Part shown: positions 10,360-21,720 of the stretch, in pieces
Position numbering within the stretch: position 1 is the first letter of the stretch
How the letters are laid out: each line of letters begins with the position of its first letter
From: Inia geoffrensis
Taxonomy: Eukaryota > Chordata > Mammalia > Artiodactyla > Iniidae
NCBI GenBank assembly: GCA_036417435.1
Contig: CM070918.1
Span: 29,705,523-29,769,522, forward strand
Direction of reading: 5' to 3'
Length of the DNA: 64,000 nucleotides
Notes under the pieces: generated by a model
What the model was told of the DNA's origin: nothing
Seen by the model: the letters and a program-made list of their open reading frames with translations, nothing else
Databases searched by the model: none
Translations under genes and position numbers: made by a program

Positions 10360-13300
10360 CCCCACAATCAGGGCCAGCCATGATGGCGACTCTGGATGGG
10401 CGTATGTAGGACCTGGACATTCTCCACCCACGTTGCCCCTGGGTTAGAGGAGCACGGAGCTTGTTCCAAGGATGCTTGGCAAAGGCTCTGGGGCCAAGAG
10501 AGCCAGGGGCACCTCAGACTGAACTGTCAGACACGTGAAAAGATACTGACATCACAGTCAAGCCCTTGACATGTTTTCTCTTATCCAATGTTCCCCTCAA
10601 TCCTCAAAAGGGCCAGGGGAGCCAGGGGGGATCCATCCAGCTGCCCTGCTGGCGGATGCCCCACATCTGCCACTTCAGTGTTCTCGCTCTGCGGACCCGT
10701 CACTTTAAAAAGTACCTTGAAAATATCTGACAACATCTTTCTAATCTGTATTATTTTAAAGCCAAAGCATCTTGTGCTTTCCCATTCCTATGTTCCAGGA
10801 ATTAACATCTTAAACCATCTAAGACAGATAGCCAACCCAACCAGTTCCATCCCATTTCACAGACAGGAAAACCGAGGCCCACAGTGGGAGCTGTCCTGCC
10901 CAAGATCACAGAGCATGCTTCCTCCAAACCGCAACCCTTCCCCTTCCAGAGAAATAAATCAATGTTGACTCAGACCTTCAGTGAGTAGGGGGTCTTTCTT
11001 TTTTACACTGAGTTTTATTTTATTGGCAGTTTTCCCCACAAACACATCCCATTTTTCTCCTTCCTCCTTGCTTCTCCCAACCCATCCCTCACTCCTAGTG
11101 CTACTGAAGGGCAAACCATCCCTGAAAGATGCAGAAGGTCTTAAAGGCCACTTAATGGAGGCTGGACTGCAGAGTCCTGGCCAGCACCAAGCTGGGTCAA
11201 GTATGTCCACTTTGAAGCCCCCTCGGGATTGTGGCAGGAAGGGGGGAGAGGAAGGGACTTTACTCAATTAAAAGTTCTGTTTTATTTAAAGTTAGTATGA
11301 AAATCTCATATTGCTTTTATCATTTGAAAACAATGTTTTACAATCCAGCACAAAGCTTGGCACGGTGGCTTCAATAAACTAGCTACAATCTCATAGCAGA
11401 GAGTACTACACACACCCCTGCCCCTATCTGGGCTGAGGATAAAGGGGGAGAATGGGTGCAAAGCATCCCAACCCCAAGGGGCATGAGGGGTCCCAGTCCT
11501 CCAGAGAGAGCATGTCCCACCTCCTGAACAGAATAGAGACTGGGGGAGGGGAAGGGGGGGCAGGAGAGACCACCAGAGATGTCAGCTGTGAGCCCGTCAC
11601 CCATAAAGATGATCTGTGCTCCCTGTCAGTTCACCCACTCATTCATTGACTCATTCATCTAGGAATTCATCCAGTCATTAACCCATCATTCGTTCACTAT
11701 TCACTCATTCACTTGTCCACCTGTTCATTTATTCCCTCGACAGTTTACACACTTACTCATTCACCTAACAAATCCTTTTTCAACACAGGGACCCAGAAGC
11801 CCAAGTCAAGGTCATCTGCGAATGAGAGTGAAGCCCACCAGGCTGACTGCATCCCATATAAAGAAACCCTCCCCCTGGACAAGTAGAGCAAGGCCAGTTT
11901 TGCCAACTCTCAACAGGGCTGCTCTGAGCACTGGAGATTTGAGTTACTCCCTGTTGCCCCAGGAGGCAGACCCAGAACCAATGCACCTAAATTACGGGAG
12001 GCGGACAGCAGCTTCACAGAAAGAACACGTGAAGTTCAAACTGAAAGTGCACAGGTGTGCCATAGAGGTCGTGAGCTCCCTGAGACAGAAAGTGTGTGAG
12101 TCCAGGCGCGATGGAAATAAGGATGCCATACAACACACTCCAAGAAGTCTGAAGGAAGTGGCCTCCAAGGTTTCTCTTCAACGTGGGATTTTCAGGATCC
12201 TGAGAAGTTTAAAGGCAAAAATAGTATAGTCTTTCCAACATGCATGCCAGGCCCCTAGCTGGTCCCTCTCTCCCTGAAGGGACAGGGCACCTGCAGAGGT
12301 GTCCCGGGCACTGAGAACACATGCTCTGCTCACGGCTCCCCAGAGAACCCAGAGCTCTCTGCAGCCTCCATCCCAGGCAACAGGAGCCTGCCCCCTCTTT
12401 CCAACACCCTGCCCTGGGAGCCTGCTCTCCTCCCTCCCTCGCCCTCTCCCTGGGGACTCCCTGGAGCTGGTGATTGTCTTTCCTTTCCCCAAGTTCAGAC
12501 CTGCAGCCCCATGGGGCTAGGGACAAAGCAATATCTTAGGTTCAGGAACCAGAAATAATGCTGTATGTTGCTGGTGGCCATGAGGTCCTGCAGCCCCCAG
12601 GCCAAGGGGGTACACCCAGCCAGGATGTGACAGCCACTACCATCCCAGCTCCCTTATCCAGCCATGCCCTGCTCCCTAACCAAGCCCAGATGGCCATCAC
12701 TCCGTCTCAGGCAGGTAAAATTCAGTGCAACAGGAGTTAGGTGGACAGTATGTTTTATTTAATTAGGATCAACAGAAGAGATAAACCTCACAGCAGGATA
12801 GGGAATGACAACGCTGCAAAAAATAATTCATGCCCAGGTAACGAAAGGGCAAATTTCAATTTCAGAAAAAAAAAAAAACAGGGGAGAAAAAGGCACCTGG
12901 CACCTCCAAGGAGAACAGTATAAGCGTCTGCAGCACCCAGACCTGCGGGCCAGAGGTGGTGGGCAATCTGCGACTGGAAATCCAGGCAACGACGTGACCA
13001 TTTCACAACAGCTGTCCCTCCCCTTCCCCATCACAGACAAACCCGCCTGAAGTGTGCAGGGCTGGGTAAGTCAGAGGGGCTATCTGGGTCCTGGCAGGCA
13101 GGTGTGAGGGCCCCAGGGCAACCTCACACCTGCCAGTCTCAGTCTCCAGAGGAACAGTGCCCCCAAAGGAGACAGAACAAATGTTCTCATCCTCAGAGTG
13201 GTCACCAGATGACTCAACAGCTCCTAAGCACCCCTCCTGCCCAGCCCCCAGCCCACCAGCCCTGATGGAGCCCTAATCTGCCCTGCCCGGACTTCGGGCA

Positions 13301-13480
13301 CTCCAGGCTCCCCTCTCTCACCAGAGCTAGGAAAAGCATCACCAGCTTTCCAAGTCACTTCATCTTCGGAGCCTCTGTTTCTCATCTCTCCCTGGAAAAT
13401 GGAGGTCTTGAACTGGATGGCCTCCTCCAAGGATGATGGGCTAAGACCACACCCAACCCACCACCACCTGCGCGTTGGCT
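10360..13480. other. Intronic sequence without a recognised gene
   Basis: Mixed unique DNA. Includes a degenerate TTCA/CATT tract at 11636-11768 and an unusually AT-rich stretch near 12740-12880. The longest open frame (11822-12229, 135 codons) resembles no known domain and is not supported by splice or promoter signals. Confidence 0.5.
11636..11768. repeat. Degenerate ATTCA/TCATT simple repeat
   Basis: Recurrent CATTCA, TTCACT and ACTCATTCA words over about 130 bases, a decayed tetranucleotide array. Confidence 0.75.
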
Positions 13481-13484
13481 AAAA

Positions 13485-13620
13485 ATGAAAGTTCACAGTG
13501 GTGACGGTTGCACAACTATGCGAACGTACTTAACGCCACTGAACTGGACACTTAAAAATGGTTGAGATGGTAAATTTTACATTTTGTATACCTTACCTCA
13601 ATTTTTTTAAAGGGAAAAAA
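13485..13620 (+). mobile_element. L1 3' UTR terminus
   Basis: Shows 'gttgcacaactatgcgaac', 'gccactgaactggacacttaaaaatgg' and 'taccttacctcaattttttt', the common end of old mammalian L1 elements, with a short A-rich tail. Confidence 0.7.
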
Positions 13621-13629
13621 AATGAAGAG

Positions 13630-13725
13630 TTCTGAACCCCTCCACAGACCACCTGGGTGAGTATCTCTAGGATCTGGACCCAGGAATCTGCAATTTTAAC
13701 CAGCTTTACTCCAGGTGAAGGTAAC
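13630..13725. mobile_element. MER5-like hAT fragment
   Basis: 'gaccacctgggtgagtatctctaggatctggacccagg' and 'caattttaaccagctttactccaggtgaagg' recall the central and right parts of MER5. Partial and diverged. Confidence 0.45.
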
Positions 13726-13859
13726 AAACCCAGCGCCGAGGATCCTCTAACCTGTAGGAATCCACTCTCTTCCCGAACCAAGGTTCCCTCACCTTTTCCA
13801 GCATAAAGCCTTGAATCATCTCAATAAATATCTCTTGCACGAATGAGTATTCAAATTAA

Positions 13860-16800
13860 CGAATTCTTCAGGTTTCATAGCCCCGGGAAATATTTTTATT
13901 TACCCTGCTCTGCCTCCAAAACGAATGCTCCCGCCACCTCAGACAGCACAACTGGTACAGCCAATGCTCTCATCTCCCAACCCCGGCCTCAGGTAGCATC
14001 AGCCCAACACCCCCATTAGCTGCGAGAGGGAAATTACCGTTAACTTAGTGAGCCCATCTAGAGTCCCATTTTATATCCCAATTCAGAAGATGACATGAAC
14101 ATCTGCTTTCACTTCAAGACATTAATTTTCAATTATTGGAGAAAAACAAAATTAGTCCTGACAAATTGCTGGCGAACACGGGCTCTTGTCTGGCAGTTCA
14201 TAGTAACAACTTTAGGGGCCCACAATTAGTGTCCTCGGCCGGAGTTTCCTGAAGCGTCCTTGTCATCTGGAGTCAGTGGCAGAAGTTCTGTCCACTCTCA
14301 GGTGGCTGCCTCTTTGGCAGCCAGGTTCAGAGAACTAAGGAATTTCTGGTTTTCTCTTCCTGGAGAAGGCAGGGATGGAGGGGGAGGGACATAAATAAAA
14401 ACATCTACCCTGACCACTTTCAGTTTTGGACATTTCAAGCTTGCCTCCCCTTCGGCATCAGAATTTCATACACTTAAGACAGGAATGAAAGTCACTCCTG
14501 AGTTCAAGGGCACCCAGTAAAGGTACCTTAGAGAGCCTTATAATTTCGCATTGGCCGTCTGCAGTGGGAGAAGGGTGGGTTACAAGGTCCTCTTATGAGA
14601 CCCTTCTATCCCTACCATGATGTCATCCAAGATTCTAAGTCTAAAACTCACCAGGCCTGGCCTCTGAGATTAGAATGCTTCCAAATCTTAGGCAGCAAAG
14701 AACTATTTGCTGGGGGTACCATCAACCCAGGAACTTGGTTCAGCCCGGGTCAGGGAAAAAAAGAAAGAAAACCTGGAATTTGCCAACCTTACGGACCCCA
14801 AATCCAGAGCAACCCACTTGATAAGAGATTATCAACACCGTAATCTCATTTGATGGGTTTTTTATGTATCTTGGCTGCTGTAGTCACTATATCAATAAGA
14901 AGCCACTGAAATGTGAATAAGCAGAATTCTGAGATAATGATGTAGCAGTCTTTGAATCTGACTTGCCACGACTGAAACCAGAGTGTTTGCCTACCTAACA
15001 CATTCTGACTCTTAGGGGGCAGAGGGGGTGCTCACCAGAGGGAAGCAGGTCAAAAAGAGAGAGAAAAAGAAAACAAAACAACAACAACAACAAAGGTAAA
15101 TTATATCTTTAAGAAGAGAATGAAAAGACATTGCTAGTTCCAAAGTCAACTGGTAACTGAGCTCTGACATTGTGTAATTGACTTTGCAAGTAGAACAACA
15201 GCAATGTAACAAAGAAAATGTCAGTGTTTTCACAGCACTAATCTAAAACACTGGGAGGCCCTCCCGCTGTCAGCCAGGGCTGACAATACAATAGCTTTCA
15301 AAGGGATATTACCATCATGCTTTTATTCCTGACAGCAATCAAGACAAAGAGAATCCTTTTCACAAGACATTAAAAATCAAACCTTCGTAAAAGAAGATAG
15401 GTAAAACAGCGTTCTCCTTAAAGACAGCCACACGGAGCAATCAGCTAATTGGCGCTCCTTGAAAGAGGTAAAGTATTTTTATTTACTGAGTGTACAGCAC
15501 CCCCCCCCATCCCCGGCAGGTAAGCGATGCACCAGAAGTTTCCACCAGCATTTCCCCGGCTCCACTCCACCCTACCCTCTCCCACAGTCAGAGGGAGCTG
15601 ATGGCGCCAAAAACTTCAATCCGAATATAACCAATCCAGGCTTAATTAGTCCATTTTGGGTGCAAAACTACTCTGATTACCAACTAACATGCAGGAATTT
15701 GCAGAAACTGTCAAATCCACCAACCAACGTGTATCAAGGTTTTCCCCAGCCACCCACAGTAACGGGGAGCCCACTAACAGTTTTCAAGGCATTCTGTTGT
15801 AATCACCCTGGACCCTCAGATCAGAAAGGAACCCTGATATCTACTGCAAACATTTTCGAGACGTGAAGATAATATTCTTTGCAAATACCAGTGTACCATG
15901 GACAAGGTCCACGAAAGGTAAGTCCATTTTAACCCCGGGCAAACAGAGAGTTAACTAAACCCACCCATCCACCTCCGTTTAAAAAAATAAAAAAGATAGG
16001 GCCAAGAGGAAAGCTAGCCTTCCTCTGCTTGCTCACCATCAAGACAGTTTCAGATGCCTGCATGTCAGAAGTTAGTGACGCTTACAGAAACCTGCACGTC
16101 CAGGAGCAGTGAGTTAAGAGGTGCTAACGTTTGCGGCCTACCCACTCTCCAAGCCACTGAAGTCACATAGCCCACCAGCTGCCAAGGGGTCCAAGATATC
16201 ATGTCCCCACACCTCTTCAGGGCTTGACAGAGCCACTGTGGTCTAGGTGACCCCAGGCCTCTAGGAGGGGGAGAGAGAACTAACTCCATTTCTGGTGAGA
16301 GGTCCCTCTGGTACCTAACAGACCATCTGCCGAAAATACGCAAGTGAGTCCCACCACTCAAAGACAGAAACATTACTCTATACACATCTGCAGAAGAGGA
16401 TGTTTTTACTTTTCAGAGAGAACTGGACACCGTTGTTTATTCTTAAACAGTATCTGAAAAACAGGTGCTATTCACTTTACTGCAAAATGGGCTGAAATTT
16501 TAGAAGAAGAGGGAACTGGCCCCAACACTGCCTTGAAATATCCATTCTCCTACCACCACCTCCTAAATCAGCCTTGTTCCAAGAGCCAGGCGGCCCGTCT
16601 CCATCGGTGGCAGGTTTCTTTCGTTTACACATCCAAATGAACAGTTAAGAGAAATCAATGCATCTAATTGCCAGACTATTAAATCCTACATCAGGGGAAG
16701 AATTCCACAGCCACCAGCTTAAGAGTTGGCTACCGATATAGCAATTATTCCAACTTTCTATTAGACTGAACCAGACCTGCAGTTTTAGTCTCCAGCTAGG

Positions 16801-19800
16801 AACGCTGTATCAGATGCTGCGCTCCACTTCCCCCCTCCCCCTCCCCCTCCTCTGTTAACATGCTGTAGCAGGCCACAACAGTGCCAGGATGGTTCTGCGC
16901 AATTACTTCATGACTGTAAAGTCACCAGCATTTTGCACCTTTCGTGCGATGCACACTCAGCACCTTATGGTTAAACGTTTAGCAGGGTCCTCCTGTCCAA
17001 GACATATAGTTATCTTATTGCTTATTAAGTTTGTGCAAGGAAACAAGTGGAAGAATCTAAGCAGTAATTACTAGACATAAAGGATGTTTTCTAGAGTGAG
17101 ACAGGTCCTCCCAAAGCTGGGAGTTGGTGACTTAATTGAGGAAGGGGGGATTAAATGTTAGGATTAAATGTTAGCTGCCCCAATCCACATAGAAAGCTAA
17201 AGAACCTATAAAGGATTTGTTTTGCCCTTCCTACAAGATCATGTACGTTTAGCCAAACAAATCTGGACAATTTACACCTGTATGTGGTCTCAGCTGAATC
17301 AAGAAACCTGTAACCTCAGAATGCCTCTTTTTATTACAACTCAATTATTTCCATGGAAACAGGAGCGGTGGCAAACTACACTGTTTCCAAGTCCCTAGAC
17401 CAACAAATTTATAAGATGGACTTTGGAGGAGCTATGGGCTGGCAGGAGAGGAAGACAGAGAAGGGGAGGGGAGCACAGAGAAGTCACTGGGGGTAGTTTG
17501 GGGATGCTGTGGTTGGCGGGTCCATGGACACAGCCTGAGTGCTAATTAACATTAAGAAGTGTAATTAACAGGCAGTTGCTGGATGAAGAAAATCAACAGT
17601 ATTACCAATTATTCAAAAGTTTTAAGCTGAGCCTGGGAAAAAAGATGTATTAATTTTCCATATAAATGGAGAGGCTGTTTTGTGGATCAGAGGAGGCAGT
17701 GTGGGTAAAGGGAGTAGGTTAACAAACCTGATATCATTGGCCAAAATAACATCAGTGAGATGTGATGGGAACAACCCCGGAGAATGAGGCCGAGATTATC
17801 AAAGGGAACAAATCATCTCACAACAGCCACACCACACCACCAGGAAACAGAAAAGGAGAGGATGGTATTGGGAGGCAGAAATCGGTCAGAAAATGTGACT
17901 TTTGTAACACTGATTTTTTTTTGGTGTGTGTGGTTCTTTTTCTTTTTTTTTAATCACAAGGCTTCTGACAACCAACGATGCTATTCTCCCCGCTGCCCTA
18001 CTGCCTAGCATCCTTCTCTATTTGTTGGGTGTCCACCCTGGGAGCTGGGTTTTCCAAAGAAAGACAAACATCCAGAGGGGACAAGTGACCCCACTCCAGA
18101 AGGGAGGCTGTGTCTCTGAGTGGGAGGTGAGACGATGCCCCCGCTAAGACCTGTCATGCCCTGTTTGCAAATCACACTTCCTGAGCATCCATCAGAAATT
18201 GTTACACTTCTGTCTTTCCTTCCTGCTATGGGCTTTCACATTTGCCAGATCAATTACAAACTACACAGCCAAGCAACTTTCACAGCATATAATGTGGGGA
18301 CTGGGGAAGTCCACAATGCCTCTACGTTAGCCCTGACATACAGCAGTGGACACAAAATAAAATAAAATAAAATGTAAAAGGTACCACTGTTCCTTAAGAA
18401 GCATCTTTAAAGGTGAAGACCTTGTCATTTTAAACACTGGGTACGGAGCTGTCCACACTCAACCACACACTTTTGAATATTGCTTGAGAAGGGGGGGAGG
18501 GGAGGCAGTTCTTGGAAAGCAATAAATCCATCACCTGCTGTAACTCTTATCTATTCAAATTATCTTCTCTCTTAATTCCTCCCCCTTAAGTGGTGGCATC
18601 TCCCACCCTGTTCACCCCAGTAAACTGAATAAATGGCAAAATGGTGAGAGACAAGCGCTAGAGCTGCTTTTGGAAAATGCAAAGAATCGCCAGAAGAAAC
18701 AGAGGATCTCACACTCCAAGGGCCGAAAGGCAAGGCGCTGCGTGGTTGATATTTACAAGGCTTCGCAAAATGCCTACACTAGTCTTGTTCCCACTTTGCT
18801 GTCTTCCCCCCATCAATTAGCTTGAATTCTCTGCGATACATGTACGTATACACATTAAGAGAGACAGACATTCATTAAAAATCATGTCCAAGCTCATTCC
18901 ATGACAGGTTGAAGACTGAATCTTGAGTCTTTCTCAGAGATACACAGAGTGGTTTTAGAATTAGGTTCCAGCAACTCTGAAACACCCACCCATCTGTTCC
19001 CGGCAAATTGCTCTACCTTTGCTTTCTGTGCCTCGCCTTCTAAAAGAAAGAGGTATGGAGGCATGGGTTCGAGTTAGAGGTAGGTAAGCTCTGCATCTTC
19101 CTCTATGAAAAATCTGCTTCTATACGTAGATTTAACTCAAAATCAACTGCCCAAGTTAGATGAAACTGTCTTTCCAACCAGAGACTCCAACTGTACATTT
19201 TCCTCTGGGCCACCTTAAGTGGCTCTTGAAGGAGTGAGCAGTGAGCCAAGGAAAGAGAAAAGAAATCAAATATTATTTCAAACCGAGAACCCTTCTGTTC
19301 AGCAAAAGGACAAACATCTAGCGTTTTCCTGTCCCCTTATTGAGGTCTCCATTTTGGTTTCAACCAACACATCCTCTAGACCCTCCAGCTCTGTGGAACA
19401 GGTCAGGCTATCCAGGACCGGGATGCCCGCCAGGGTGAGGGGAACACCACCAACTTATCTCAAGGAAAAAGAGGAAAGGAGCAAGGGGGCTGCTGAGTTT
19501 GGACTGAGTTGGTCCGCTTCTAAGATGACAGGGAGAATCTCTGCTGAACCGAGTGCCCGCGATCTCCTGGGACTTCGGAAGGAAAGCAATGGCGGGTGTC
19601 TCAAGACCCTCCTTGCCAGATGCAGTCCCAGCCATTCCAGCCAGGAGCAAGGCTGGCAGGAAGGGAGCAGGGGCCCCTGCGCCTTCCCGCGCAGGCCTCC
19701 AGGAAATGAACTTTTCAGAGCAGAACTGGGCTCAGGCCAGAGGTCATCAAGGGAATTGGGAGAGGACAAGGGCCTCGGGACTTCTGGCTCCAGAGACGTA

Positions 19801-19820
19801 GCGGCTCTCATCCTGTCCCT
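13860..19820. other. Repeat-poor intronic block, candidate conserved noncoding elements
   Basis: Nearly 6 kb immediately downstream of the ZNF423 promoter island in which I recognise no SINE, LINE, LTR or DNA-transposon body; only short AAC, CCCCCT and AAAAT tracts occur. Composition is balanced to AT-rich, with homeobox-style TAATT/ATTA clusters (for example around 14125-14215, 15150-15470 and 17550-17620). Such blocks beside developmental regulators usually hold enhancers. No coding frame is convincing. Confidence 0.45.
18354..18374. repeat. AAAAT short tandem repeat
   Basis: About four AAAAT units. It lies in the repeat-poor block downstream of exon 1. Confidence 0.8.
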
Positions 19821-20196
19821 CCTCTGTCATCTCCCAGCGCGGAGGACGGGGGAGGCCGGGCACCCACCCGGGGGAGACTGGAATGGGGACAAAGCAGCAG
19901 ACGAGGCCAGGAGAGGGCAGCGGGTGGGGAGAGAACAGGGGAGGGGCTCAATTGCCTTCATGCGGCATCTCCCCGGGGCCTCTGCTCTCCAGGGGCCCGC
20001 TCGGCCCGCGGGCGCTCGGTAGAAATAGAATTCGAGACAAGGACAAGAAGAGGGGGATGTAGGGCTGTGTGTCCTCACAAATGTGTGCACTCCGTGGACC
20101 CGAAACGGGAAGCCGGCCTAGGTGACGAGGGTGTGGGTGCCCGGGGTCGGGTCGCGGGAGCTCTCCGCGGAGGGGCGCGCAAGGCAGCCGCTGCGC

Positions 20197-20207
20197 TCCC
20201 CTGGGGA
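20197..20207. promoter_or_regulatory. Palindromic EBF/AP-2-like motif
   Basis: TCCCCTGGGGA is a perfect palindrome that matches 9 of 10 positions of the EBF core (TCCCNNGGGA) in either register and also resembles AP-2 sites. ZNF423 is a known EBF partner, so an EBF site near its own exon 1 would be meaningful, but short GC palindromes are frequent in CpG islands. Confidence 0.3.
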
Positions 20208-20584
20208 CCAGCGTCCCGCCGGCGCTGCGCAGACAATGAACTCCTGACGGAGGCTCCCGGCCCGGTTGGCCTCGGTGGAGGAGGCAGGAAGTATGGGGGC
20301 CCGTGCCGGGAGGGCGGCCTGGGCAGGGGGCGGGGAGGGGGCGCCCGGCGGCCAGGGCCGGGGCCCGGGGCGTGCGCAAGCAACGCCCGCCGCCCTCGGC
20401 TTCCCGGGGCGACAAGGCGTGGACAGAGAAAAGGCGGCAAGGTCCGGGGCCCAGCGAGAGCGGCCTCGGAGCTACCGGCCTCCTGGGCGCCCATCCTCAC
20501 CGCCTCTTCCTTCCTTCTGCCGCCCGCCCGCCGCCGCCGCCGCCGAGATTCGCAATCCCCGCCAAGTCGGGCCCGCACCCCTTG

Positions 20585-20596
20585 ATTGGCCACGTG
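20585..20596. promoter_or_regulatory. Inverted CCAAT box adjoining a CACGTG E-box
   Basis: ATTGG (an inverted CCAAT box, NF-Y type) at 20585-20589 is separated by one base from a palindromic CACGTG (USF/MYC type) at 20591-20596. It lies about 340 bases inside intron 1 relative to the exon 1 donor, so it could serve a downstream-promoter element of ZNF423 or a divergent plus-strand start. Motif match only. Confidence 0.4.
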
Positions 20597-20757
20597 GGCC
20601 CGGGGCCCGCAAAGAGGGAGCAGCGAGGGCCCCTCAGCGGCGCCCCCAGGCCCGGGTCCCCCGCGGGCGGCGGCGCCGGGCCCGGACAGGGTCCGGGCGG
20701 GTAGGGTGTCCGCGGTATGCCGCCCTCCACCTCCACTGCCTCCGCCAGCGGCTCGCG

Positions 20758-20904
20758 GCTTCCTCCTCCCCCTCCTCTTCCTCCTCCTCCGCCTCCGCCT
20801 CCTCCGCCTCCTCCTCCTCCTCTCCGCTCGCTCGCTCGGGTCCCAGGCCGCCCGCCCGCTCGCCGGTCCCTCCTCCCTCGCTCCCTCCCTCCCTCCCTCC
20901 TTGC
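20758..20904. repeat. CCT/CTC and CCCT low-complexity tracts beside exon 1
   Basis: Polypyrimidine runs on the plus strand (CCT/CTC at about 20758-20826, CCCT/CCTT at about 20868-20904) lie in the first 180 bases of intron 1. On the ZNF423 sense strand they are purine-rich (GGA/AGG), capable of triplex or G-quadruplex structure and likely length-variable. Confidence 0.7.
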
Positions 20905-20932
20905 TCGCTCGCGCCTCCGCCGGGCCTCGCTC

Positions 20933-20942
20933 GCTCACCTTT
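20933..20942 (-). other. ZNF423: 5' splice site of ZNF423 exon 1
   Basis: Read on the minus strand, the exon end AAAG is followed by GTGAGC. This matches the mammalian donor consensus (MAG|GTRAGT) at every position but the last. It gives a phase-1 intron whose next exon should begin with two bases completing a valine codon. Confidence 0.88.
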
Positions 20943-20978
20943 CACCGAGCGCGGCTTCGCCTGCTTCCGCCTGGACAT
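20939..20978 (-). CDS. ZNF423: ZNF423 coding exon 1 (first 13 codons plus one base)
   Basis: Seen: on the minus strand an ATG at 20978-20976 (G at -3) opens MSRRKQAKPRSVK; after AAA comes one G and then GTGAGC, a consensus donor, so the exon ends at 20939 in phase 1. The frame is closed upstream by a TAA at 21314-21312 with no other in-frame ATG between. Known: this N-terminus, followed by V (a codon starting with G), is that of the long form of mammalian ZNF423/Zfp423, a nuclear protein of about 1290 residues and 30 C2H2 zinc fingers that binds EBF factors and SMADs and acts in BMP signalling, adipocyte commitment and cerebellar development. The RRKQxxP-type N-terminus is shared with SALL, FOG, BCL11 and ZNF521 proteins, where it recruits the NuRD complex. 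The paralogue ZNF521 has L rather than V at residue 12, as I recall, which favours ZNF423. The zinc fingers lie in later exons outside the window, to the left. Confidence 0.9.
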
Positions 20979-21720
20979 GTCCGGGGCTCCCGGCGCTCCG
21001 TCGCCCTCCGCAGCCGGCTCCCCCCGCCGCCCCCCGCCGCTCCGGGCTACCCTTCTCCCCCTTCTCCTCCTCCTGCCTCTCGGAAACTTTTTTTTTTGCA
21101 GGCGGGTCGGCAGCTGTGGGGAGCGGATCGCAGGTCCGGGGCGGCCTCCCTGGGGGGGGCGGCCCGGGCCGGCCGAGGCCGCTCCGGGGCGGGGGGAGGC
21201 CCGGGGGGCGCGCCGGGGCCCTGCCTGTTGCAATGCGGCAGCCGGGGGCTCTCGGTCCCAGCAGCGGTCCCAGCGGCGCGGGGAGTCCGGAGGCCACTCG
21301 GCCGAGCCGAGTTATGCAAAAAAAAAAAAAAAAAAAAAGCCGCCCCCCTCCTCCTCCCCACCCCCCGCCGGCCCCCGGCCCCTGCGGCCCCCTCCCTCCC
21401 TCCCTCCCCCACCCCACCGCCACCCTCACCCTCCTCCTCCTTCTCCTCCTCCGCCCCTTGCCGGATTTTTGTGCAAAGTTTGCAGGCGTCCGGCTACGCA
21501 ACCCGGTGCGGAGCTCACAATGAACCCATATGAGGAGGGGGGACGGGGCTGGAGTCGAGGGGGTCTCTGGGGGGAGGAGACCGGGAGGCGGTCGGGAGCG
21601 CGGAAGCTCAGCACCCCTCGGAAAAAAAAGCCTTCAGATTACCCCCTGCTGCACAAAAAATAATAATAAATATTAATGGTTTTTAAATGCCCAAACGCCT
21701 GGCTTGGAAATTATGATGGA
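20979..21720 (-). promoter_or_regulatory. ZNF423: ZNF423 5' UTR and likely core promoter
   Basis: This stretch lies directly upstream of the start codon. The minus strand is G-rich from about 20.74 to 21.46 kb (the plus strand shows long CCT/CTC runs), the skew expected of the transcribed non-template strand downstream of a CpG-island start site. It contains an A21 tract at 21318-21338 (U-rich in an RNA) and an AT-rich patch at 21652-21690. Read on the minus strand the patch includes TTTAAAAA and TATTTAT and could act as a TATA-like element. The exact start site cannot be read from sequence; several dispersed starts are likely. Confidence 0.65.
21318..21338. repeat. A21 homopolymer in the ZNF423 5' leader
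   Basis: Twenty-one consecutive A on the plus strand (a T run in the sense of ZNF423) sit inside otherwise GC-saturated promoter sequence. No SINE body adjoins it, so it is not a retroposon tail. The length is likely to vary between individuals. Confidence 0.8.

Larger units (their letters stand above)
1..20938 (-). other. ZNF423: ZNF423 intron 1, 5' portion (noncoding)
   Basis: Everything left of the donor at 20938 should be the beginning of the first intron, which is long in mammals. I see no zinc-finger coding sequence (no CxxC...HxxxH reading frame) in it on the minus strand, so exon 2 lies beyond the left edge. Contents: scattered MIR, L2 and L1 relics, one young SINE, an intragenic CpG island and a nearly repeat-free block at 13.9-19.8 kb. 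Each is listed separately. Confidence 0.8.

Noticed and set aside
20634..21233. Longer ZNF423 N-terminus using the open frame upstream of MSRRK
   Set aside because: The frame is open back to a TAA at 21314-21312 but holds no in-frame ATG before 20978, and the known protein starts at MSRRK. A non-AUG start cannot be excluded but has no support here.
20266..21663. A 465-codon plus-strand open frame across the promoter CpG island
   Set aside because: The translation is low-complexity P, S, R, G and A with a poly-K from the A21 run, and contains no domain. Several other long frames overlap it on both strands. GC-rich DNA rarely contains stop codons, and the ZNF423 exon and strand skew run the other way.
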